NCBI RefSeq assembly: GCF_030622045.1
Contig: NZ_CP130886.1
Span: 7,138,001-7,202,000 of the forward strand
DNA: 64,000 nt
Source of the DNA: Planctellipticum variicoloris
Lineage (GTDB): Bacteria > Planctomycetota > Planctomycetia > Planctomycetales > Planctomycetaceae
Reading direction: 5' to 3'
Shown here: in pieces, positions 9,885 through 17,070 of the stretch
How the letters are laid out: each line of letters starts with the position of its first letter
How positions within the stretch are numbered: the first letter of the stretch is position 1
Program-made: the position numbers and the translations under genes
The notes under the pieces: generated by a model
Databases searched by the model: none
Told to the model about the DNA's origin: nothing
The model's input: only the letters and a program-made list of their open reading frames with translations

Positions 9885-10303
9885 TCGGGGGAGAGATTGA
9901 GCCGACAGGCATCCTAATACCCGACCGGTCCGATTGGGAGGCTGGACGGGAGGTGACGTGAGGTTGGAGAACTCTCGCGGAGACGCAGAGAGGGGGAGAG
10001 GCCGCAGAGCGGAAATGTCGAATGTCGAACGCGGAATGTCGAACGGGAGTCGAGAGCCGGACATGGATGCGACGCGGGAGCGTCGAGGCCCGGCGTTTCC
10101 AGGAGGAGCCGGGGAACGCGAGACCGGCTCTGGCGATCAGCGATTCGCGATCAGCGACAAGCCCGCCTTCTCCCCCTCTTCACTCGCCACCAGCCACTCA
10201 CCACTCGCCACTTCCTCCCCTGCTTTTGACATCCGCCCGCCAGTCCCTGAAGATGGCACGGTGCCCCGTCTGCCGCCGTGCCTCCTGCCGATGAGCTCTT
10301 TCG
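9885..10303. other. Spacer rich in intergenic repeats
   Basis: A 419-bp spacer upstream of the ABC ATPase. It contains AATGTCGAA-type words repeated three times (10013-10042), a palindromic repeat (10093-10119), two GCGATCAGCGA-type words (10132-10158) and a C-rich CACTCGCCAC array (10184-10214). No gene is supported. Confidence 0.6.
10093..10119. repeat. 27-bp palindromic intergenic repeat, copy 1
   Basis: An imperfect palindrome of the form GCGTTTCC-AGGAGGAGCC-GGGGAACGC. Relatives lie at 33265-33286, 33292-33317 and 40374-40400, always between genes. It resembles REP-type short palindromic repeats. Confidence 0.65.
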
Positions 10304-11002
10304 ATGACCGAGACGCCTGCCGACCTTGTTGTTCGCGACCTCGTGAAGGATTACACGTCGGAGGCGGGGACGCTGTCGATTCTGCGCGGCATCCCCCTCG
10401 AACTCCGGCGAGGCTCGGCCCTGGCCATCACCGGGCCTTCGGGAGCGGGCAAGAGCACGCTGCTCTACATCCTGGGGGCGCTCGATACGCCAACCTCGGG
10501 GAGCGTCTCGCTCCAGGGGCAGAACCCGTTCGACCTGACGCCGGCAGAGCAGGCCGCCTTCCGCAATCGGCATGTCGGGTTCGTCTTCCAGGACCATCAC
10601 CTGCTGCCGCAGTGCAACGTGCTGGAAAATGTCCTGATCCCCACCCTCCCTGGCACCGGCGTCACTCCCGAGACCGAACAGCGAGCCCGGCGGCTGCTCG
10701 ACCGGGTCGGCCTGGGAGAGCGGCTGGACCATCGTCCGGCCCAACTCTCCGGCGGCGAGCGGCAGCGGGTGGCGGTCTGCCGGGCGCTGATCAATCAGCC
10801 GGTGCTGCTGCTGGCGGATGAACCGACGGGGAACTTGGACCGGCGGACGGCGGACTCGGTCGGCTCGCTGCTGCTGGAGTTGAACCAGGAAGAGCAGACG
10901 ATCCTGGTCTGCGTCACCCACAGCCAGGAACTGGCCGAGCGCTTCCCCGACCAGCGGGAACTGCGCGACGGTAAGCTGGAACGCCGCGGGGCCTCCACGT
11001 AG
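10304..11002 (+). CDS. LolD/MacB-type ABC transporter ATP-binding protein
   Basis: A 232-residue ATPase that would power a membrane permease of the LolCE/MacB/FtsX-like group by ATP hydrolysis at the inner face of the cytoplasmic membrane. It has all the standard motifs: GPSGAGKST (Walker A), the Q-loop in GFVFQDHHLLPQCNVLENV, the signature LSGGERQRVAVCRAL, Walker B LLLADEPTGNLD and the switch histidine in VCVTHSQELA. The YILGALDTPTSGSV and NRHVGFVFQ segments are typical of lipoprotein-release and MacB-like ATPases. No permease gene is adjacent on either side, so its partner must be encoded elsewhere. Promoter elements may lie in the repeat-rich spacer. Confidence 0.88.
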   Translation: MTETPADLVVRDLVKDYTSEAGTLSILRGIPLELRRGSALAITGPSGAGKSTLLYILGALDTPTSGSVSLQGQNPFDLTPAEQAAFRNRHVGFVFQDHHLLPQCNVLENVLIPTLPGTGVTPETEQRARRLLDRVGLGERLDHRPAQLSGGERQRVAVCRALINQPVLLLADEPTGNLDRRTADSVGSLLLELNQEEQTILVCVTHSQELAERFPDQRELRDGKLERRGAST

Positions 11003-11132
11003 GGCTGGGCGCGCCCGGCCGACTTTCTGATCGATACGAGCGATTGGCGGGCCAACCCAATTCTGCAGGAACCCCTCGGAATCGAGTAGAATCCTGGAGT
11101 TCCCAACGCGCTGTGTCCTGGAGCGACTTCCC

Positions 11133-11363
11133 ATGTTCGACCGCATCACCTCCGATCCTGCCATTCTTGGTGGCAAGCCGATCATCCGCGGGACACGCAT
11201 CAGCGTGGAGCTGATTCTCGAATGGATCGCCTCGGGCGCGTCCCGCGACGACATCTTGCGCCGGCATCCGCACCTGGCGGCGGCTGATGTCGAGCAGGCG
11301 CTCGGGTATGCGGCGGCAGCAATGCGGAACGAGGTGCTGCTGACGACACCGGTTGCGGAATGA
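11133..11363 (+). CDS. DUF433 antitoxin
   Basis: A 76-residue DUF433 protein, a small winged-helix antitoxin family commonly paired with DUF5615 PIN-like toxins. The family pattern is complete: RITSDPAILGGKPIIRGTRISVELILEWIASG, then ASRDDILRRHPHLAAADVEQALGYAA. It is expected to bind DNA upstream of its own operon and to neutralise the toxin encoded by the next gene, which overlaps it by 4 bp (ATGA) and so should be translationally coupled. The antitoxin gene looks intact, whereas the toxin gene is frameshifted. Confidence 0.87.
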   Translation: MFDRITSDPAILGGKPIIRGTRISVELILEWIASGASRDDILRRHPHLAAADVEQALGYAAAAMRNEVLLTTPVAE

Positions 11364-11745
11364 AGCTACGAGACTTCGGCCTGCTGACCGAGGAGAACCT
11401 TGATCCCGAGGTCGTCCAGTGGCTGGAGGATGCCGGCTTCGGTGTACTCGATGTGTGCCGGGCGGGGCTGCAGGGAACGTCCGATGCCGAACTGATGCGT
11501 CGGGCCTTCTCGGAAAATCGCATCATCGTGACTCACGACGCCGACTTTGGCACACTTGCGGTTTTGCAGGGAGAACCTGTGGTCGGTGTGATTTTTCTGC
11601 GGCCAGGCCATATTATCCAGCATTTATGATCGGTACCCTCAGCAGTCTGTTGAGTGCGGATCCGGACGTGATTCCCCCGTTCCTGCTGGTCGCGCGCCGC
11701 GTGGGAGACATTGTGACCGTCCGCATACGCGGGGTCGTTCCTTGA
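11360..11745 (+). pseudogene. DUF5615 PIN-like toxin, frameshifted
   Basis: The first frame (11360-11629) encodes 89 residues of a DUF5615 (Mut7-C-like PIN) RNase toxin: FGLLTEENLDPEVVQWL, IIVTHDADFGTLAV and VVGVIFLRPGHII, then QHL and a stop. The remaining family C-terminus is found in the +2 frame directly afterwards, reading PAFMIGTLSSLLS, then IPPFLLVARRVGDIVTVRIR, ending at 11745. One base is missing near 11615-11620. The stop TGA overlaps an ATG (ATGA at 11625), so the C-terminal 39 residues could be made separately by reinitiation. The acidic catalytic residues (ENLD, HDAD) are in the first part. It could be a real inactivating mutation or a sequencing error. Confidence 0.8.
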
Positions 11746-11848
11746 ATTCTGTGAGGACGGGCACGCTCCCGCGTGTCAGAATCGAAGTGTCTCGTGGGAC
11801 TTGGTACGCGAGAGCGTACCAGTCGAACTCCGCTAGCCGAAAACTCGC

Positions 11849-12223
11849 ATGACCTGGGACAAACACACGAAGCCTCCGGCCGATGTCTGCCCGGAACGAT
11901 ATTGCTTCCATTGGGCGCCTCCCGGCAGTCTCGTCGACATGTCCCGCAGATTGCACAACTCGCTTGAGGAAGCGTTGGCGCGTCGCGATAGCTGGGTCGA
12001 TGTTCCTGATGGCGGGTGCGTCTGCAGATTCGGAGTCTGTACTCGCCTTGACCCGGTTGCTGGCGATCACGACTGGTATTCAACATGTGAACCGGAACTG
12101 GAACGAGGCGGATTACCGTGGTTCTACTTCATCCCTTCCGTCGAAAAAGTCGACTCCGAATTCCACGAAGAGTACCTGCGTGAGTCGCAGACCCTGTGGG
12201 GAGATGGCGAAGAAGCCACCTGA
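11849..12223 (+). CDS. Hypothetical protein
   Basis: A 124-residue acidic protein with no recognised family. The composition is protein-like, with aromatic and acidic clusters (DHDWYSTCEPELERGGLPWFYF and VEKVDSEFHEEYLRES) and four cysteines. No signal peptide or membrane segment is visible. It lies between the toxin-antitoxin remnant and the oxidase operon and has 226 bp before the next gene. It is probably real because codon use and residue composition differ from the antisense frames, but no function can be suggested. Confidence 0.5.
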   Translation: MTWDKHTKPPADVCPERYCFHWAPPGSLVDMSRRLHNSLEEALARRDSWVDVPDGGCVCRFGVCTRLDPVAGDHDWYSTCEPELERGGLPWFYFIPSVEKVDSEFHEEYLRESQTLWGDGEEAT

Positions 12224-12448
12224 CGGCGCTTTACACCTTATCATCGTCTCCCCCTCTTCCCTCCGCGTCCTCCGAGCCTCCGCGGTGAAGCCTGCATTTC
12301 TCCTCCCGCCTTTGAGAATCTCAGCCGGTCCCGGTCTGCGGGCGTCTTTCCCTCGCAAAATCTGGCGATAATTGCGGTATTGTGACGGGCGAGACGTCGC
12401 TGGCTGGCGTCAGCGCAACCCCGATGGCCTTCTGCCGCACTGTGGCCC

Positions 12449-13882
12449 ATGAATCCCCTCATCTTCTACCCCGTCCCCGACCTCGGCCCCGTCATGAAGG
12501 GCCTCGCCATCGGCGGGCTCGCCATCTTTCACGTCTTCCTCGCCCAGTTCGCCATCGGCAGCGGCATGCTCCTCTGCGATCTTCAGCGGCGGTCCGCCGG
12601 GGGACGCAATCCCCTCGCCCGACGGTTCAGCGACGGCTACTTCAAAGTGCTGGTGCTCGTCAGCTTCGTCCTCGGGGCCGTCACCGGCGTGGCGATGTGG
12701 TTCACCTCGATCCAGGTCAGCCCGCGCACCATCGGCACGATGGTCAGCGAATTTCACTGGATGTGGGCCATCGAATGGACCTTCTTCAGCCTCGAAGTCG
12801 TCTCCGGCTACATGTTCTACCGCTACGGACCCCGGCTCGATGACCGGGCCCGCATGACGCTGCTCGTCTTCTACTCCATCGCGTCCTGGTTCAGCCTCTT
12901 CTGGATCAACGGCATCCTCTCGTGGCAGTTGACGCCGGGGGGCTGGCTCACCGGTCACAACGTCTGGACCGGCTTCTTCAACGCCAGCTTCTGGCCGTCG
13001 CTCCTGTTCCGCACCATCACCTGCACGGCGACGGCGGCCCTCGCCGCGTGCGTGCTGGTCAACGTCTTCCCGTCGGTCAGCCGGGAGGAGCGGACAGAGA
13101 TCATTCAGATCGCGGCCCGATTCCTGGCGCCGATGGTCCTGATGCCGTTCCTGGGGGCGTGGTACATCGCAGTGATGCCGGCCGACAGCCGGGGCTGGGT
13201 GCTCGGGGGCAGCATCGCCATGCTGTTGTTCCTGACGCTGGCGGTTGGCTGTTCGACGTTCATCGGCGGGTATGCGGTGCTGGCGCTGCTGCGGCAGAAG
13301 CTCTATATCAACGGGGCGACGGCGACGCTGCTCCTGGCGCTGGCGTTTCTGGCCACCGCCGGCGGCGAGTTCGTGCGGGAAGGAGCCCGTAAGCCCTTCA
13401 CGATCCGCGAGTATCTCTACTCGAACTCGATCGCGCCGGACGAAGTCGCCCATCTGCGCGAGGTGGGCTGCACGAGCCTGGACCCATACCCGGTCCCCGG
13501 CGCGGAGACGTTTCCGAATCTGCAGCTCATCACTGGGGCGAAGGTCTACCGGATTCAATGCAGCGTCTGCCACACGCTCGACGGGGCAAACCCCCTCTCC
13601 GAGCTGGCGCAGATGTGGAGCCTCGACCAGAAACGGCTGAACTTCGCGCAACTGCAGCGGACGAAGCCCTTCATGCCCCCCTTCGCCGGGACCCCCGCGG
13701 AGGTGGAGGCGCTCGTGCAGTTCCTGACGTGGCATCAGGCCCATCGCCCGGCGGAGTGGCCGGAATCGAGCGATCCCGAAGTGCTGCAGCAGATCGCCGA
13801 CTGGCTCCGGGAGGCAGGCCCCGGACGCGAACCGCCCGGCGGACCCGATCTGACAGTTGCCGTGAAAGGAGCGTCCCGATGA
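12449..13882 (+). CDS. Cytochrome bd-like oxidase subunit I fused to cytochrome c domain
   Basis: A 477-residue membrane protein related to cytochrome bd subunit I, a respiratory oxidase of the cytoplasmic membrane. About nine membrane helices fill residues 15-335. The first carries IFHVFLAQFAIGSG, matching the haem-ligand histidine region of CydA. HWMWAIEWTFFSLEVVSGYMFYRYG resembles the CydA helix with the conserved acidic residues. The quinol-binding Q-loop motif GRQPW is not present. The C-terminal 120 residues form a c-type cytochrome with one haem site, CSVCH (about residue 371), followed by a PFMPPF stretch where a methionine ligand could lie. The fusion suggests electrons enter through haem c rather than from quinol; this is inference. 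The next gene overlaps its stop. Confidence 0.75.
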   Translation: MNPLIFYPVPDLGPVMKGLAIGGLAIFHVFLAQFAIGSGMLLCDLQRRSAGGRNPLARRFSDGYFKVLVLVSFVLGAVTGVAMWFTSIQVSPRTIGTMVSEFHWMWAIEWTFFSLEVVSGYMFYRYGPRLDDRARMTLLVFYSIASWFSLFWINGILSWQLTPGGWLTGHNVWTGFFNASFWPSLLFRTITCTATAALAACVLVNVFPSVSREERTEIIQIAARFLAPMVLMPFLGAWYIAVMPADSRGWVLGGSIAMLLFLTLAVGCSTFIGGYAVLALLRQKLYINGATATLLLALAFLATAGGEFVREGARKPFTIREYLYSNSIAPDEVAHLREVGCTSLDPYPVPGAETFPNLQLITGAKVYRIQCSVCHTLDGANPLSELAQMWSLDQKRLNFAQLQRTKPFMPPFAGTPAEVEALVQFLTWHQAHRPAEWPESSDPEVLQQIADWLREAGPGREPPGGPDLTVAVKGASR

Positions 13883-14970
13883 ATGCTCCTTTCCCCTTCG
13901 GCTTTCCCGGCGCAACCGCGTTCTACCTGACGCTGTACGTCGTCACGCTGCTGATCCACGTGGCGTTCATGAATTACGTCCTCGCCGGAGCGACCTGCCT
14001 GGTCTTCGGACTGGGCCGCGGCCGGGCGGGCTCGGCGGGGAACGCGCTGGCCCACATCCTGCAGGACTGGCTCCCCTTCTGCCTGGGACTGGCGATTACG
14101 GCCGGCGTCGCGCCGCTGCTGTTCCTGCAGATCCTCTATCAGGAATCGTTCTACACCTCGAACCTGCTCCTCTCGCACCGCTGGATGGCGATTCTGCCGG
14201 TGCTGATCGTCGGCTTCTACCTGCTCTATCTGCAGAAAACCGCCTGGCTGACAGCCCGCGGAACGACGGTCGTGCTGCTGGTCCGGACGGTCGCGTGGCT
14301 CTGCTTCACCTTCATCGCGTGGTCCTGGACCGAGAATCACCTGCTGAGTCTGGATCGCGAGGGCTGGGTCGCGCACTACGCCTCCGGTCGCTGGCTGTAC
14401 TATTCGCCGGAACTGCCCCCTCGGCTGGCGGTCTGGTACTTCGGAGCGCTGCCGACGCTGGCCCTGGTGCTGGGCTGGCAGACGCGCTGGATCCGTGGGG
14501 AATCGCAGATCGACGGCGACGAGACCGTCCGCCTGCTGACCGGGCTGGGCCTGGCCGGCCTGCTGCTGACGGCGATCTCGGGTGGCTGGTACGCGACCGT
14601 GTTGCCGGGCGATGTCCGCGGGAAATTGCTCGGCTGGCTGGCGGGACCGTATCTGGGCCTGGCCGTTGCGGGTCTGGTGATTCAGGCGGGTGGATGGTGG
14701 CTGGTCTGGCGCAGGCAGTCGCTGTCGCGGGGACTGCTGTGGCTGCTGACGGCCGGCTGGCTGTGCGGCCTGGTCGGCGGAACGGTCGTTCGCGAATGCC
14801 GCCGGCTGGTCGCACTCGATCTGTCGCCGCTGGAAAAGCTCCATGCGGAAGCCGCGCAGGTCGGTGGCCTGGTCGCGTTCCTGGTCTTCGTTGCGATCAA
14901 CGCCGGTCTGATCACGTACAGCGTCATACTTGTGCGCCGGCTGCCGGCCGATTCGGGCGACGCAACCTGA
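13879..14970 (+). CDS. Polytopic membrane partner subunit of the bd-like oxidase
   Basis: A 363-residue integral membrane protein with about nine predicted helices and almost no soluble part. Its start codon overlaps the stop of the oxidase subunit (ATGA), with GAAAGGA upstream, so it is almost certainly co-translated and part of the same complex. It could correspond in position to subunit II (CydB), but no CydB signature was recognised. Conserved-looking features include YQESFYTSNLLLSHRWMA and AVWYFGALPTLALVLGW, which carry His and Trp residues inside helices. Haem or quinone binding is possible but not shown. Confidence 0.7.
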   Translation: MNAPFPFGFPGATAFYLTLYVVTLLIHVAFMNYVLAGATCLVFGLGRGRAGSAGNALAHILQDWLPFCLGLAITAGVAPLLFLQILYQESFYTSNLLLSHRWMAILPVLIVGFYLLYLQKTAWLTARGTTVVLLVRTVAWLCFTFIAWSWTENHLLSLDREGWVAHYASGRWLYYSPELPPRLAVWYFGALPTLALVLGWQTRWIRGESQIDGDETVRLLTGLGLAGLLLTAISGGWYATVLPGDVRGKLLGWLAGPYLGLAVAGLVIQAGGWWLVWRRQSLSRGLLWLLTAGWLCGLVGGTVVRECRRLVALDLSPLEKLHAEAAQVGGLVAFLVFVAINAGLITYSVILVRRLPADSGDAT

Positions 14971-15026
14971 CAGAGCCTGTCGGGCGGTTGAAGGACGCTA
15001 TAATTGGGGGTTGTCTGGTTCGGAGA

Positions 15027-15166
15027 GAACCACGAATGACACGAATCGCCACGAATGCGTCGAAGACCGTATAACGCGGGAATCGAGTCCGCTGGATTCC
15101 TTTTTACAGATCTTGCGGATTTCTCCACCCTCTGCAATTCGTGCTCATTCGTGTGCTTCGTGGTTC
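15027..15166. repeat. Inverted pair of ACCACGAATGACACGAAT-type repeats
   Basis: The arm at 15027-15057 opens GAACCACGAATGACACGAAT. The arm at 15136-15166 is its near reverse complement (about 24 of 31 bases match), with 78 bp between. They lie in the spacer before uvrC. They could fold into a long hairpin or mark the ends of a small non-autonomous element. Confidence 0.7.
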
Positions 15167-15212
15167 AAAATCTTCGACGTCTTCCCACTACGCACGCGAA
15201 ACCGCCCCGTCC

Positions 15213-16559
15213 ATGACCGACCCCGTATCCGCTGATCCGCCTCCTGAGCCTGCCGTCGAACCGCGGGAAAAAGTGAAGACGTTTCCCACCACGCCGGGGG
15301 TCTACCTGATGAAGGACGGCCGCGGGCGGGTGATTTACGTCGGCAAGGCGGTGAATCTCCGCAGCCGGGCCGGCAGCTACTTCACGAAACTGGCCCTGGA
15401 AGACCGGCGGACCTGCGATCTCGTCCCGGAAATCCGCGACATCGACTTCGTCCCGACCGACAGCGAAGTCGACGCCCTGCTGCTGGAAGCCCGGCTGATC
15501 AAGGATATTCAGCCGCGGTTCAATTCCGAGCTCAAAGACGATAAGACCTTTCCCTACCTGCAGATTCACACTCGCGAGCAGTTTCCCCGCGTCGAATTCA
15601 CCCGCAAGCCCCGGCTGAAGGGAGTCAAGCTTTACGGCCCGTTCACCAGCGCCTCCAAGCTGCGCGGGACGATTGCCGTGCTGCAGCAGATTTTCCGGTT
15701 CCGGAACTGCAACCTCGACATTCGTGAGGAGGACGAACGCTGGCGCTGGTTCCGGCCGTGCCTGCTGGCGAGCATCAATCAGTGCACCGCACCGTGCAAT
15801 CTGCGGATCTCACGCGAGGACTATCGCAAGGATCTGAAGAAACTGATGCTCTTCCTCGACGGCAAGAAGGACCGCCTGCTGAAGGAACTGCGCGAGGAGA
15901 TGCAGGGGGCGGCCAAGGAGCTCCTGTTTGAAAAGGCCGCACGCCTGCGCGACACGATCACAGCTCTGGAAAACATGAATCTGCGGGGCAACCTCCAGGA
16001 TCACGCGCAGCCGGAAGTGTTTCAGATCGATCCTCGCAAGGGGGTCCGCGGCCTGCAGAAAGTCTTCGGCCTGTCCGCGCCCCCCCGGCGGATCGAGGGG
16101 ATGGACATCGCCCATCTGCAGGGGGGGGAAACGGTCGCCAGCCTGGTCCAGTTCATCGACGGCCTGCCCTTCAAGCCGGGCTACAAGCGGTTCAAAATCC
16201 GGACCGTCGAAGGCGTCGACGACTTCGCGTCGATGCGCGAAGTCGTCAGCCGTCGCTTCCGCCGCCTGCAGCAGGAGGGAGAAGCCTTTCCCGATCTGCT
16301 GCTGATCGACGGCGGCAAAGGCCAGCTCGGGGCGGCGATGGAGGCCTTCCGGGAAATCGGCATCCAGCCCCCGCTGGTCATCTCCCTCGCCAAGCGGGAA
16401 GAAGAAGTCTTCGTCCCCGGCGAGTCGGACCCCCGAATTCTGGGACGTCACTCGTACGGGCTACGGCTTCTGCAGTACGTGCGGGACGAATCGCACCGTT
16501 TCGCCCAGCACTACCACCACATCCTCCGCCGCAAATCCACCTTCGGCGAAAGCGACTGA
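15213..16559 (+). CDS. uvrC: Excinuclease ABC subunit C, short form
   Basis: A 448-residue UvrC homologue, the nuclease of nucleotide excision repair that cuts on both sides of a lesion after UvrAB loading. Domains in order: an N-terminal GIY-YIG nuclease (TTPGVYLMKDGRGRVIYVGKA, with E in LLLEARLIKDIQPRFN), and a cysteine cluster RPCLLASINQCTAPC. Next are a UVR motif (KELLFEKAARLRDTITAL) and the RNase H-like endonuclease with GMDIAHLQGGETVASLV, LLIDGGKGQL and YVRDESHRFAQHYH. It ends there, so the C-terminal tandem helix-hairpin-helix domain of the 600-residue enterobacterial protein is absent. The ATG at 15213 was chosen because the GIY-YIG domain starts soon after. Both active sites look intact. 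Confidence 0.92.
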   Translation: MTDPVSADPPPEPAVEPREKVKTFPTTPGVYLMKDGRGRVIYVGKAVNLRSRAGSYFTKLALEDRRTCDLVPEIRDIDFVPTDSEVDALLLEARLIKDIQPRFNSELKDDKTFPYLQIHTREQFPRVEFTRKPRLKGVKLYGPFTSASKLRGTIAVLQQIFRFRNCNLDIREEDERWRWFRPCLLASINQCTAPCNLRISREDYRKDLKKLMLFLDGKKDRLLKELREEMQGAAKELLFEKAARLRDTITALENMNLRGNLQDHAQPEVFQIDPRKGVRGLQKVFGLSAPPRRIEGMDIAHLQGGETVASLVQFIDGLPFKPGYKRFKIRTVEGVDDFASMREVVSRRFRRLQQEGEAFPDLLLIDGGKGQLGAAMEAFREIGIQPPLVISLAKREEEVFVPGESDPRILGRHSYGLRLLQYVRDESHRFAQHYHHILRRKSTFGESD

Positions 16560-16607
16560 GCCGCCACTTCTGGCTTTCTGCTTTAAGCTCTCGACTCTCC
16601 GCTCAAT

Positions 16608-16799
16608 AAAAAAAGCCCCTTGCGGTCAGCCGACGAGGACCTGTGTGGGTGTTCTGGCGACTGGGGACTGCAGGGCAACGTGGGTCGAGTTGCGAAGCAG
16701 ATAGGCCATCAGAGCACAGGTCCGCGTAGTTGGCTGAATCCCGCAAAGGGGCTCGGCTGGGGCACGCGAATGTTGTCGTCACGAGGTCGTGTCGACGGA
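16608..16799 (-). ncRNA. Structured small RNA divergent from the sigma-54 activator gene
   Basis: A candidate small RNA of about 190 nt. The closing stem pairs 16741-16753 with 16614-16625, and 16732-16737 (GGCTGA on the plus strand) pairs with 16626-16631. A second stem of 9 bp is GGACCTGTG at 16637-16645 against CACAGGTCC at 16715-16723. The apex is a hairpin with CTGC/GCAG (16668-16671/16697-16700) and GCAAC/GTTGC (16675-16679/16689-16693). On the minus strand the closing stem is followed by seven U (16614-16608), so it doubles as a Rho-independent terminator. A near-consensus sigma-54 promoter ends about 12 nt before the inferred start. The long stem with a bubble and apical hairpin recalls 6S RNA, but no identity is claimed. 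Confidence 0.62.
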
Positions 16800-16810
16800 A
16801 GAATGGCTAT

Positions 16811-16825
16811 GCAGTCAGCGTGCCA
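16811..16825 (-). promoter_or_regulatory. Sigma-54 (-24/-12) promoter for the small RNA
   Basis: The minus strand reads TGGCACGCTGACTGC. The consensus is TGGCACG-N4-TTGC, so there is one mismatch and the required 10 nt between GG and GC. The start point should be near 16799, just before the structured RNA. The activator gene next door needs sigma-54. Confidence 0.68.
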
Positions 16826-16832
16826 AAACTTG

Positions 16833-17048
16833 AACGAGCGCCGAAAAATTCTTCGGCGCTCGTTTGACGCAGGTGTCAAATCTGCGCCATAGTATTGATA
16901 AGGAACAGCTTACATCGTCTGCGAATGATTTTCAGGCCGGAAGTGTGGGAACCTGTGACGCAGTTCGGCGCTGACGAATCAGCGCCGAAAACGACCGAAA
17001 GTTCAGGGGATTCGGCGCTTTCGGCGCTGAATCGACACTCTCGGCGCT
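16833..17048. promoter_or_regulatory. Seven TCGGCGCT boxes, likely activator binding sites
   Basis: TCGGCGCT occurs at 16853, 16965, 17012, 17021 and 17041, and its reverse complement at 16837 and 16981. Two perfect palindromes result: a 13-bp arm pair at 16833-16864, and an 11-bp pair at 16964-16989 with a CGAA spacer. Two boxes (17011-17028) are direct 9-bp tandems. The cluster lies between the small-RNA promoter and the activator gene, where enhancer sites of a Fis-type regulator belong. An additional palindrome TTTGAC-N6-GTCAAA lies at 16863-16880. TTGACG there, with CATAGT 18 bp later, could be the vegetative promoter of the activator gene. Confidence 0.62.
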
Positions 17049-17070
17049 CGGAAAACTGGAGGCGTAAGTC

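Noticed and set aside
16608-16799. tmRNA, RNase P RNA or SRP RNA
   Set aside because: None of their conserved sequences (ANDYALAA-like tag, GAGGAAAGTCC, GGAAGCAGC) was found. Only a general resemblance to 6S topology remains.
16964-17028. Sigma-54 promoter for the activator gene itself (GGG..N..GC near 16948-16962)
   Set aside because: Spacing can be forced, but the T of -24 and the TTG of -12 are missing.
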